A DNA stretch of 6,256 nt. Source: Elusimicrobia bacterium RBG_16_66_12. Lineage in GTDB: Bacteria > Elusimicrobiota > Elusimicrobia > UBA1565 > UBA9628. The position numbers and the translations under genes were made by a program. The notes under the pieces are model-generated. The model saw only the letters and a list, made by a program, of their open reading frames with translations. It made no database searches and had not been told where the DNA came from. Location of the stretch: positions 1 to 6,256 of the forward strand of contig MGUL01000042.1 of the NCBI GenBank assembly GCA_001800005.1, in the 5' to 3' direction. Below are positions 1 to 5,779 of the stretch, piece by piece. Each line of letters begins with the position of its first letter. Position 1 is the stretch's first letter.

Positions 1-2
1 AA

Positions 3-770
3 CACGAGCAACAGAAGGTCAAGATCGCAAACCACGCGGCCACCCTCGCCGCCGAGGTGGAACGCTACACCCGCGAGCTCGAGATCCGGATCGCGGCCGG
101 CGCACCGCTCCCTGACCCGCCTCAGCTCATCGAGCGCATGGCAGCGGCCGAGCAGGCGAGCCCCTACGTGCTCACCGGACTCGGCGCCGTCGGCGGGGCC
201 CTAGTAGCGTTCGGGGCCTACAAGGGCTTCTCGTCGCCGACGACGGTACGCCAGAACCCGCGGCCACGACTGGGCGCACGTGGGCGCCTCCTGGTCGACG
301 AGGGCAACCCAGCCGAAGCTCCGAAGAAGAAGGCCGCTCCGAAGAAGAACCCGCTCACAGGAGGCTACTCGCGGGCAACCATCGGCGCCAACGTCACCCA
401 GCTCCGCCGCGAGGGCTACCCCGCGGGGATCGCCGCTGCCATCGCCCTGAAGATGGCTCGTGTCGAGTGGCGCCGAAAGCACCCGGCCGGCGCGTTCCCG
501 AAGCACCTCGAGACGGTGGCCGAGCGGGAGGGCCATCGCCGCCCAAAAAAATCCCGCTCCGCGAAAACGAATCCGCGGGCGAGCGCCAGCAGCGCACGAT
601 CGCGTGGTCGGTCCTCCGCCAAGGCATCCGCGAGTCCATCCGCCGCGAAGAAGCGGCGAAAAAAGCCCGCGAAACGAAGCTCGCCCAAGCGCGCGAGCGC
701 CAGGCGGCCTGCAAAGCGACCGGCAAAGCGGACCGCGAAGCGGCGCGCGCCCAAGCGCGCCACGCGGTAG
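3..770 (+). CDS. 5'-partial coiled-coil/membrane/Lys-Arg-rich protein, putative virion component
   Basis: The frame is already open at base 3, so the true start probably lies left of the window; an internal GTG at 57 has no convincing SD. In window numbering, residues 1-45 are charged and helical, with coiled-coil character. Residues about 55-73 form a Gly/Ala-rich membrane segment. A Lys/Pro/Ala linker follows, with repeated Asn-Pro pairs at N85, N102, N116 and N190. Residues about 125-169 hold a compact motif of the form IGxNVxxLRxEGYPxxxAxAIALxxAR, ending in KHP and PKHL. I recognise this motif as recurring in small phage-like proteins, but I cannot give it a function. From the A7 run at 545-551 onward the zero-frame product becomes an Arg/Lys/Ala/Ser tail resembling histone H1, ending at TAG. 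That tail may be real or a by-product of the overlapping -1 frame: only 4 of its 17 Arg codons are CGC. Function unknown; the context suggests a virion membrane or nucleic-acid-contacting protein. Confidence 0.6.
   Translation, partial: HEQQKVKIANHAATLAAEVERYTRELEIRIAAGAPLPDPPQLIERMAAAEQASPYVLTGLGAVGGALVAFGAYKGFSSPTTVRQNPRPRLGARGRLLVDEGNPAEAPKKKAAPKKNPLTGGYSRATIGANVTQLRREGYPAGIAAAIALKMARVEWRRKHPAGAFPKHLETVAEREGHRRPKKSRSAKTNPRASASSARSRGRSSAKASASPSAAKKRRKKPAKRSSPKRASARRPAKRPAKRTAKRRAPKRATR
526..579 (+). promoter_or_regulatory. Candidate programmed -1 ribosomal frameshift signal
   Basis: Three elements are arranged as in known bacterial -1 sites such as E. coli dnaX. The SD-like GGGAGGG lies at 526-532. 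The slippery heptamer A AAA AAA at 545-551, 12 bases further on, is exactly in phase with the upstream gene (codons 546-548 and 549-551). A stem CCGCG (559-563) / CGCGG (574-578), with a 10-base loop and a possible T-G closing pair (558, 579), starts six or seven bases after the heptamer. An alternative stem, CCCGC (553-557) / GCGGG (575-579), competes with it. The overlapping CCCAAAA (542-548) also fits the X XXY YYZ rule. The layout is read directly from the sequence; that it works is inference. Short GC stems are common in DNA this rich, so the stem is the weakest of the three. Confidence 0.5.
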
Positions 771-1129
771 CCGGCGAGCAGCGGAAGCGCCACCAGCTCC
801 GTGAGCACTACGCCGACCGCTACACCGAGGGCGGTCGGGGCTACGGTCGCACGGCGCGCACTGGACGCCGCTACAGCCGAGCCGAGTCGGACTCGCTCGC
901 GGTCCACAACGTAGCGCCGCACCTCGCCGATCTGTTCCTCGAGCTTCGGAAAGAGTTCAGCTACGACATGGAACCGGACTACCGGGCGGAGCGCTTCGGC
1001 GAGTGGGTGGAGGCGCACCCCGACGACGTCACGGCCTGGGAGGCCCAGCGCTCCGAGCTGCCGCCTGAGTTCTACGAGCGGGAGTATGCTCGCTGGCTCG
1101 CCGACACCCGAGCCGAGGTGCCGTTTTGA
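551..1129 (+). CDS. -1 frame extension, charged helical protein without a convincing start of its own
   Basis: This frame is well coded. All 13 Arg codons in the overlap with the preceding gene (551-770) are CGC, and the part after 770 is the only sensible frame there. Between GTG 467 and ATG 968 it has no ATG, GTG or TTG. GTG 467 lacks an SD, and the stretch from 467 to 545 reads as shadow sequence rich in Pro, Gly and Arg. The simplest reading is that ribosomes enter by a -1 shift on A AAA AAA at 545-551, giving a fusion of at least 375 residues with the upstream gene. The first about 100 codons are charged and helical. The C-terminal about 80 residues (from RAESDSLAVHNV to the end) contain a hydrophobic-helix and acidic pattern, with EWVEAHPDDV and many Trp/Tyr/Glu residues. 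This recalls a recurrent uncharacterised phage protein, but I cannot name it. An assembly error that lost one A would instead make both parts one ordinary gene. Confidence 0.6.
   Translation: MPLRENESAGERQQRTIAWSVLRQGIRESIRREEAAKKARETKLAQARERQAACKATGKADREAARAQARHAVAGEQRKRHQLREHYADRYTEGGRGYGRTARTGRRYSRAESDSLAVHNVAPHLADLFLELRKEFSYDMEPDYRAERFGEWVEAHPDDVTAWEAQRSELPPEFYEREYARWLADTRAEVPF
1115..1120 (+). promoter_or_regulatory. SD for the TTG start at 1126
   Basis: GAGGTG lies five bases before TTG 1126. It decides in favour of this rare start, because no ATG or GTG with a comparable SD is available near the beginning of that frame. Confidence 0.6.
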
Positions 1130-1482
1130 GTTCGCTTGACCGCCTCGTGGCTCGTGCGCGCCGCCGCGGGCTCGAGAACGAGGCCGCGGAGCTACTCCGC
1201 GCCTATCTCGCCGATCCCGATCACGGACACGTCTACCGCGACTTCCACTGGGGCCGCTCGCCTGACCGCGAGCGGGTGATCGAGGTGGAGCCGCTCCCCG
1301 CTCGCGCCTGGCAGCTGGGCGAGCTGGTGGCTGTGGTCTACGAGACCGATAAGGGAGGCGAGCTAGCCCACTGGCACCACGACTTCCGCCGCGCCCGTCC
1401 GGTCCTAGCCGCCACCGAGCAGGGGAGCCTCCTCGTACTCGGCGGTAGCTACCGCGTGACACCAAGAGGGATCGTAGGGTAG
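1126..1482 (+). CDS. Small uncharacterised phage-like protein, 118 aa
   Basis: The start is TTG at 1126, overlapping the previous TGA as TTGA. GAGGTG at 1115-1120 provides an SD five bases upstream, which indicates translational coupling. The N-terminus (residues 2-30) is an Arg/Leu/Ala helix with alternating charges. After a His/Asp/Tyr-rich linker (31-60), residues 64-118 look like a small beta domain with a WQLGELVAVVYET strand pair, HWHHDF, and a final LGGSYRVTPRGIVG. The final part, with Gly-Gly-x-Tyr/Arg-x-Val/Thr and RGI, has the feel of a conserved phage accessory fold, but I do not recognise the family. No catalytic motif, signal peptide or membrane segment is visible. The gene sits between the putative frameshift gene and the basic membrane protein, so a role in the same virion or morphogenesis module is likely. 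It ends in TAG, and the same frame stays open into the next gene. Confidence 0.75.
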   Translation: MSSLDRLVARARRRGLENEAAELLRAYLADPDHGHVYRDFHWGRSPDRERVIEVEPLPARAWQLGELVAVVYETDKGGELAHWHHDFRRARPVLAATEQGSLLVLGGSYRVTPRGIVG

Positions 1483-1520
1483 CCTGGTCCCACAGTGGTT
1501 CCCGTCCTCCTGCTCAACCC

Positions 1521-1526
1521 GAGAGG
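1521..1526 (+). promoter_or_regulatory. SD favouring ATG 1531 over GTG 1495
   Basis: GAGAGG is followed by a four-base spacer and ATG. The spacing is slightly short, but it is the only purine-rich SD candidate near either start. Confidence 0.45.
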
Positions 1527-1530
1527 CTCC

Positions 1531-1980
1531 ATGCACAAAGCCCGCCCCCCGCGCCGTCCCACCCGCAAGAAGCCTCGGAAGGCCTACCGACGCCGGCGCA
1601 ATCCGAGCATGGATCTCCTGGGCGCCCTGATCGCGACCGCGGCGGGCGTAGGAGCCGGGCTCGGCGCCTGGGCCCTCCAGGGCCAGGACAAGATCGGTCC
1701 GATGGGCCAGACCGCGATCGTGGCGGGCGTGGGCGTCGTCGGCGGTACGCTCTTGAGTGGCTGGAGCCCGCGAGCCGGCCTGGGCCTCGTGGGCGCTGGC
1801 GCCGGGATCGCCGGTCTCAAGCTCGCCTCGGAACTACTGACCATGCCCGGGGGCACCCCATCGACCGATGGAGTGGTCCAGCAGATGGCCGCGATCCGCG
1901 CCCAGCTCGGCGCCGTCCAGGCCGACCTCGGCGCCATCCACGCCAACATCGGGGCCCGGCAGTACCAGCCCACCTACTGA
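1531..1980 (+). CDS. Basic protein with three hydrophobic segments, putative virion membrane protein (149 aa)
   Basis: Residues 1-23 are strongly basic (Arg/Lys/Pro) and end in RRRRNP at residues 20-25. Three Gly/Ala/Val-rich segments of membrane-helix length follow: about 27-49, 58-78 and 82-102, with small-residue packing patterns and short loops. Residues 114-141 form an amphipathic helix with an approximate heptad pattern (VVQQMAAIRAQLGAV and following), suited to a coiled coil. ATG 1531 is chosen because GAGAGG (1521-1526) lies four bases before it. GTG 1495 in the same frame would add 12 residues including LLLNPRG, another basic Asn-Pro motif, but has no visible SD. A small basic polytopic protein next to the capsid candidates fits a protein of an internal virion membrane contacting packaged DNA or capsid. 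A holin is possible but less likely given the long basic head and coiled-coil tail. Confidence 0.75.
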   Translation: MHKARPPRRPTRKKPRKAYRRRRNPSMDLLGALIATAAGVGAGLGAWALQGQDKIGPMGQTAIVAGVGVVGGTLLSGWSPRAGLGLVGAGAGIAGLKLASELLTMPGGTPSTDGVVQQMAAIRAQLGAVQADLGAIHANIGARQYQPTY

Positions 1981-2040
1981 ACCTCTCTCTCCCTGACCCA
2001 CCCAAGACGGAATGGCTCTCAGGGGACCAAGGAAACGACC

Positions 2041-2940
2041 ATGAACGGAAACGGAAATCGCTGCGCACCCTGCCCCCCCGGTGGACGTCCCCCGCAGTAC
2101 GCCCACGCCCAGAGCCCCCGCCTGACGGCTGGCCAACAACAGGCCGCCAACGCGATCGAGAACCAGGTCTACGTCACGCCGTTCCCGTACTACTCCAAGG
2201 TCAAGTTCCGCGCCGTGCGGGCTGGGGCCCCGGGCGGGCCCTACAACTGGAACATCGCTGCGGGGGTCCAGCCCCGCGCGTTCAGCTACGGTATCGGCGG
2301 CTCGATGCTCTCTGCCGGTTTCACCCCGTTCGATGGCTTGGCGACCATCGCAGACACGAACATCACCGATCCCGCAACCACCATCAGTGGCGAGGTGATC
2401 CACATCCAGGGCATCGCCATCCAACCGCTGGCCGCGGCTCTCGACGTCGAAACGCTGGCCGCCCTGCCGATCGTGCGCCCGATCGACAATCAACTACTCG
2501 CTGCGATCAGCGAGGCAGTGTCCGTCGAGCTCGTCCTCAACGGCGGAGCGAACCGCTTCAAGCTCGGCATCCCCCCGATGGTGCCAGGCGCCGGAGGCCT
2601 CTCGGGCGGTGCCCAGGCCGTATCCGGTCGCCCAGCGCTCGCCGGCGGCGTGATCGGCGAGCCCTATCCGACCAACGGCTGGGCCGTCCGGAATAATTTT
2701 TTCCGGATGCCGGAAGGACTGACCTGGAACCGCCAGGGCATGCAGGACTCGCAACTCGAGTTCGCGCTGACCGTCCAGCGACCGATCCAAATCTTCTCGG
2801 GCGGCTCGCCCGAAGTGAATCTGGGAGCGGTCGTGGCCGGCGCCGGCGTCCAGGCCTACGACTACCCCACCACCCTCGTGGCCGAGTTCATGGTCCATCT
2901 CGCGGCGGTCGTGAGCGGGCCCAGGAGCCGCGTCCAGTAA
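2041..2940 (+). CDS. Candidate major capsid protein, jelly-roll type (299 aa)
   Basis: The ATG start is supported by AAGGA (2029-2033) seven bases upstream, after a 60-base gap that is the longest between genes here. There is no signal peptide or membrane segment. Residues 1-35 are a Gly/Pro/Asn-rich tail with a CxxC (8-11), followed by a short Gln/Ala helix. From about 43 the protein is beta-rich in two halves. Residues 43-165 include PFPYYSKVKF, RAFSYGIGG and GEVIHIQGIAIQPL. Residues 166-299 include VELVLNGGANRFKLG, a Gly/Pro loop, NNFFRMPEGLTW, LEFALTVQRPIQIF and LVAEFMVHLAAV. Length, lack of Cys beyond the tail, and position at the head of the virion operon fit a double jelly-roll capsid protein (PM2 P2 and FLiP MCP are near 270-330 aa). 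It could also be the large partner of a single jelly-roll pair. The call rests on sequence character and context, not on an alignment. Confidence 0.5.
   Translation: MNGNGNRCAPCPPGGRPPQYAHAQSPRLTAGQQQAANAIENQVYVTPFPYYSKVKFRAVRAGAPGGPYNWNIAAGVQPRAFSYGIGGSMLSAGFTPFDGLATIADTNITDPATTISGEVIHIQGIAIQPLAAALDVETLAALPIVRPIDNQLLAAISEAVSVELVLNGGANRFKLGIPPMVPGAGGLSGGAQAVSGRPALAGGVIGEPYPTNGWAVRNNFFRMPEGLTWNRQGMQDSQLEFALTVQRPIQIFSGGSPEVNLGAVVAGAGVQAYDYPTTLVAEFMVHLAAVVSGPRSRVQ
2687..2707 (+). repeat. Perfect 7-bp inverted repeat around an AT-rich patch in the capsid gene
   Basis: TCCGGAA (2687-2693) and TTCCGGA (2701-2707) flank the seven-base loop TAATTTT. A second copy, CCGGAA at 2710-2715, could pair with the same TTCCGG across a three-base loop, so two exclusive hairpins are possible. 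The codons here are AAT AAT TTT TTC, out of character for this gene. Confidence 0.5.
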
Positions 2941-2954
2941 GGAGCAGCACGTAC

Positions 2955-3584
2955 GTGAACGCCCCCCAGCTGTTGGACATCCTCGCCGAAGCGGAACGGG
3001 ACCCTAACCCGTTCCGCTCTCAGGAATCGATCCGCGCTGCGCGCCAAGCGATTGAGCGGTCGATGAGGACCAGCAGCGGGGATCGCCAAACGGACAGCTA
3101 CCCCAGCGTCCAGCAGCGCACCTACGACCCGATCGCGGGTCCTCCCTACCTCGAGACGCAGCGGGCGCCCAATCTCATCATGGTCGCGCCGGCCGTCCCT
3201 GCCATCGCTCCAGGCGGGGCCGCCTCGGCACCGATCACGATGAGGTTCCAGGGCGGAGCCGGCATCATCATCGGCTGGCGCGGATCGGTCTGGGATACGA
3301 CGCCAGGGGCGCTGGCCGCCGGAGAGCTCGAGCGGGTTACCTGCCAGGTCCGTCTCCTCCTGAACACGGACACAGAGCTTGTCACGAACGGAATCGGTGC
3401 CGACTTCGTTCCCTACGCCGACGTCTTCGCCAACGGGCAGGCGTTCTCTCCACTGTTGCGCGAGGTGTGCTCTACCGACGTCCTGCAGATCGTTTGGCGG
3501 AACGTCCAGCCGGCCGTCGGCGGCTCGACGCTCCAGCCGTCCCTCGCCTTCGCCTTCCTGCGCACGTCTCGACGGGGAGCCTAG
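2955..3584 (+). CDS. Beta-rich structural protein, candidate minor or second capsid protein (209 aa)
   Basis: The gene starts at GTG 2955. AAGGAG at 2939-2944, overlapping the previous TAA, is its SD with a ten-base spacer; ATG 3063 in frame has none. Residues 2-40 form an amphipathic helix region (LLDILAEAERDPNPF and an Arg/Ala/Ser stretch). Residues 41-75 are a Pro/Tyr/Gln linker. Residues about 73-205 form one compact beta domain, with IMVAPAVPAIAPGG, PITMRFQGGAGIIIGWRGSVWD, CQVRLLLNTDTELVTNG, FSPLLREVCSTDVLQIVWRNV and PSLAFAFL. The size and strand pattern suit a single jelly-roll. With the preceding gene it could form a large/small capsid pair as in P23-77-like phages, or be a penton or vertex protein. 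The frame of this gene stays open upstream to 2697 inside the capsid gene, and downstream past its TAG into the next gene. Confidence 0.6.
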   Translation: MNAPQLLDILAEAERDPNPFRSQESIRAARQAIERSMRTSSGDRQTDSYPSVQQRTYDPIAGPPYLETQRAPNLIMVAPAVPAIAPGGAASAPITMRFQGGAGIIIGWRGSVWDTTPGALAAGELERVTCQVRLLLNTDTELVTNGIGADFVPYADVFANGQAFSPLLREVCSTDVLQIVWRNVQPAVGGSTLQPSLAFAFLRTSRRGA

Positions 3585-3587
3585 TCC

Positions 3588-4406
3588 GTGGCCCAGGTGG
3601 AGCTCCAGTTTGCTCCACCTATCGTGGTCCAGGCCACGATCGGAGCCCCCGCTGCGGTGCCCGCTGGCGTCTCAGGCCTGCCCCTACCGGCAGCGCCCAC
3701 GTCCGGCCTATGCGAGCTGCACGGCCCGTGCTCCGAGCTGTCGGTCTACGCCCAGCTCGGTCCGGACTGGTCCGAGGCCTGGATACGCCTCCTCGCCCGC
3801 ATCGACCAGATGGACGTACCGCTCGACCTGAAGCGCGGACAGGATCTCCAGAGCCCGCTACGCACGTCGGTCGCGGCGGCGGTCGCGGGTCAGGATGTGG
3901 GCCTCCTGTTTCGCGTCTCGGGCCGGCCGGCGACCTTCTATCGGATCGAGGTGTACACGGTCCATGGCATCGCTCTCAGCGAGGCGACGTTCATCATGGT
4001 GGGGACGCCGGGGAGCGGTCCGACGCAGGGCGACCGGGCGGATCGCTCCGTGGTGGATCTCTGGGGTAGACCCCATCAACTTCGCCACGTGGCCGTCCAT
4101 CCCGCTCCCCTCGGCCCGGTGTTCCCGCTGACCGGCGGTAACCCCACCGGCGGACGGACCGGGCTCTCGGGGCTCTCGTGGTCGACCGACGACACCACGC
4201 CCGCGACTCTGCTCGTTCAGGATCTGACGCTAGCGGGCGCAGTGACGCAGGCCGTCTACCGCTCGACGGCGGACGGCGTCCAGATCGTCAACCCCTTCAC
4301 CCCCCCGCTCTGGTCTCGGCTCGGGGCGAGCTGGCAGGCTGTGATCCTCGGCGGCGGTGCCATCGGCACCGAGCACGCCCTCAACGTCCAGGTCATCGAG
4401 GAGTAG
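3588..4406 (+). CDS. Uncharacterised beta-rich virion protein candidate (272 aa)
   Basis: The gene starts at GTG 3588, three bases after the previous stop. GGGGAG (3574-3579) lies eight bases upstream and overlaps the end of the preceding gene. I do not recognise the family. Residues 1-40 are Ala/Pro/Val-rich. Residues 40-140 form a first domain with a CxxxxxxC pair (42, 48), a WSEAWIRLLARIDQM stretch, a polar loop, and the strands VGLLFRVSG, TFYRIEVYTVHGIAL and ATFIMVGT. Residues 141-200 are a Gly/Asp/Arg-rich connector. Residues 200-272 are a second beta domain (ATLLVQDLTLAG, TQAVYRSTADGVQIVN, SWQAVILGGG, HALNVQVIEE). Two beta domains without membrane or catalytic motifs, lying between capsid and fibre candidates, suggest a capsid accessory, vertex or spike-base protein. 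The stop is TAG. Confidence 0.65.
   Translation: MAQVELQFAPPIVVQATIGAPAAVPAGVSGLPLPAAPTSGLCELHGPCSELSVYAQLGPDWSEAWIRLLARIDQMDVPLDLKRGQDLQSPLRTSVAAAVAGQDVGLLFRVSGRPATFYRIEVYTVHGIALSEATFIMVGTPGSGPTQGDRADRSVVDLWGRPHQLRHVAVHPAPLGPVFPLTGGNPTGGRTGLSGLSWSTDDTTPATLLVQDLTLAGAVTQAVYRSTADGVQIVNPFTPPLWSRLGASWQAVILGGGAIGTEHALNVQVIEE
4398..4403 (+). promoter_or_regulatory. SD deciding the fibre-gene start at ATG 4411
   Basis: GAGGAG sits seven bases before ATG 4411, inside the last two sense codons of the preceding gene. An in-frame ATG at 4357 would overlap the preceding gene by 50 bases and has no SD. Confidence 0.75.
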
Positions 4407-4410
4407 CCGC

Positions 4411-5769
4411 ATGCGCCCGAAACAAACCACCCTCGAATCCAAGCTCCAGGCGGCCCCGCCTCCGCTGTCGTCGCCCGGCAGCATGACGCTCTACGCGGAC
4501 ACGGATGGGCTGGTCTACGTTTCCGTAGGCGGCGGACCGTACGAGCCGCTAGAGACGTCCGCGACGGCGGGCGGCTGGTTCCGGGACATGGCGCTCACCC
4601 CGCCGCAGATCGAGCCTGACGCGCCGGGCGACGTGCTCGCGTTCAGCACATCGGCGCTCGACGTCCCAGCGGGCTCAAAGGTCCTGCTGGAGGGGACTCC
4701 CTCGGCGACGGGCGCCGTGCTCGATGTGGTGGCAACTGGACAAGCGGGCGCGCCCTACCCCGCCCCCGGCGGGGCAAACGTACGCCTGACGCGCACACGC
4801 ACGGCTCCCGCTGCGTTCCCCGCCCAATTCTGTTCGCTCATCATCGAGCACGATGGCTTCGTTGGCGATGCGTTCTGCATCGACACAGCGATCCTCCTGG
4901 CCGTCAACAACAGCGCTCCCGGCGGATTTTCCGAGGGGATCTACATCATCAACAACGCCGACGGGTTGGGAGGGTTCTATGACCGCGCCCTGGCGGTGCT
5001 CGATGGCGATCTATGGATGAGCGCGTATACGAACACGCCCGGGTTGCCTGCCAGCAACATGTGGCTCTTTACCTTCGCCAACTTCAATCCAGGCGAGCCA
5101 TCCGGCTATCTGCGCCTGACCTCGGGGGACGCGGACGCAGCGGCCGTCGGCGACGTGGATTTTCAGGCCGGCATCAACACCACCGTGCCGGCCGGCCCAC
5201 ACGGTTCAGTCACGATCGCGAGCCGCGCGGCGGCGCAAATCCCGTTCTGGGTGCGAGCGTTCGCCGGCCAGACAGCGAACCTGCAAGAGTGGCGCGACGC
5301 GGCTGCGTTCGTGATGACCGCCGTTGGGCCGGCGGGCGAGATCCGCAACGAGGCCTCGGGCGTGGCCGCTGGCTCGCCGAGCTCGGCGCACGTCTGGTCG
5401 ACGACGACGAGCGTTGTAACTGACAGCTGGACGCTGCTAGCCGAGGGCGACGCTGGCGCGGACTTCTCGGATTGGATCCTCCGCGACCCGGCGAACCTGC
5501 CCGCGATCCGCGTCCAGCGTAACCGCGTGCTAGCGCCGTTCACTGAGATCGCCTGCTTCAACGGCTCGGGCGCTCGCGCGACGCCGACGTTCGGCGCGAT
5601 GGTCGACAACACGGGCGCGGCGGATACAGGCACAGCTGAGAGCCTGACTGCCGGCGCCTGGGACGCCACACAGGTGCAGCTAGTCGAGGAGGCGTTCGCG
5701 TCGCTGGTGGCGCGCATCAACTCCCTGGAGCTCAAGTTGCGCGAGTTCGGTCTCTACTTCATCCCGTAA
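4411..5769 (+). CDS. Fibre/spike-like receptor-binding protein candidate (452 aa)
   Basis: The ATG 4411 start is fixed by GAGGAG at 4398-4403. Residues 1-22 are polar and Pro-rich. Residues 23-48 carry a short beta element (MTLYADTDGLVYVSVGG), of a type often seen near the N-terminus of phage fibre and virion attachment proteins. Residues 55-280 are a long Gly/Asp/Asn/Thr-rich beta region with little charge. Residues 287-311 hold QTANLQEWRD followed by an FVMTAVGPAGEI strand; this QTANLxEWxD type of module is common in phage tail-fibre-like proteins. Residues about 422-446 (LVEEAFASLVARINSLELKL) give a clean heptad pattern expected to trimerise the C-terminus. Hence a trimeric fibre or spike projecting from the virion, probably host-recognising, is inferred. 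No collagen repeat, peptidase or glycosidase motif is seen. Confidence 0.65.
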   Translation: MRPKQTTLESKLQAAPPPLSSPGSMTLYADTDGLVYVSVGGGPYEPLETSATAGGWFRDMALTPPQIEPDAPGDVLAFSTSALDVPAGSKVLLEGTPSATGAVLDVVATGQAGAPYPAPGGANVRLTRTRTAPAAFPAQFCSLIIEHDGFVGDAFCIDTAILLAVNNSAPGGFSEGIYIINNADGLGGFYDRALAVLDGDLWMSAYTNTPGLPASNMWLFTFANFNPGEPSGYLRLTSGDADAAAVGDVDFQAGINTTVPAGPHGSVTIASRAAAQIPFWVRAFAGQTANLQEWRDAAAFVMTAVGPAGEIRNEASGVAAGSPSSAHVWSTTTSVVTDSWTLLAEGDAGADFSDWILRDPANLPAIRVQRNRVLAPFTEIACFNGSGARATPTFGAMVDNTGAADTGTAESLTAGAWDATQVQLVEEAFASLVARINSLELKLREFGLYFIP

Positions 5770-5773
5770 GGTG
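5768..5773 (+). promoter_or_regulatory. SD overlapping the fibre stop, deciding ATG 5780
   Basis: AAGGTG begins inside the TAA stop (5767-5769) and lies six bases before ATG 5780. The in-frame GTG at 5771 lies within this SD, so it is not a likely start. Confidence 0.65.
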
Positions 5774-5779
5774 ATCTCC

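Noticed and set aside
467..550. GTG 467 as the start of the frame ending at 1129
   Set aside because: There is no SD, and residues from 467 to 545 read as Pro/Gly/Arg shadow while the zero frame carries the recognisable PKHL motif. Kept only as an alternative to frameshifting.
682..760. 13-base direct repeat CGCCCAAGCGCGC at 682-694 and 748-760
   Set aside because: The spacing is 66 bases, a multiple of three, and both copies encode the repetitive basic/helical segment, so protein repetition explains it. Not a mobile-element or origin signal.
416..1465. Long minus-strand open frame (349 codons)
   Set aside because: It lies antisense to well-coded plus-strand genes. Its product is a low-complexity Arg/Gly/Ala/Pro shadow, a common effect of high G+C.
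1981..2040. Promoter or terminator in the 60-base gap before the capsid gene
   Set aside because: The gap holds a pyrimidine-rich stretch and the capsid SD. I could find no convincing -35/-10 pair or GC hairpin with a T run.
1834..2493. Minus-strand open frame (219 codons) and similar ones at 2494-2898, 3146-3385 and 5163-5735
   Set aside because: All lie opposite coherent plus-strand proteins, with shadow composition and no operon logic.
3379..4069. Overlapping plus-strand frames at 3379-3831 and 3467-4069
   Set aside because: Ser/Arg/Pro-rich or Arg/Gly-rich products of the out-of-phase frames of two real genes; no SD.
4357..4410. Upstream ATG 4357 for the fibre gene
   Set aside because: It would add Ser/Pro/Arg shadow sequence within the preceding gene, and it has no SD. 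ATG 4411 has GAGGAG at ideal spacing.
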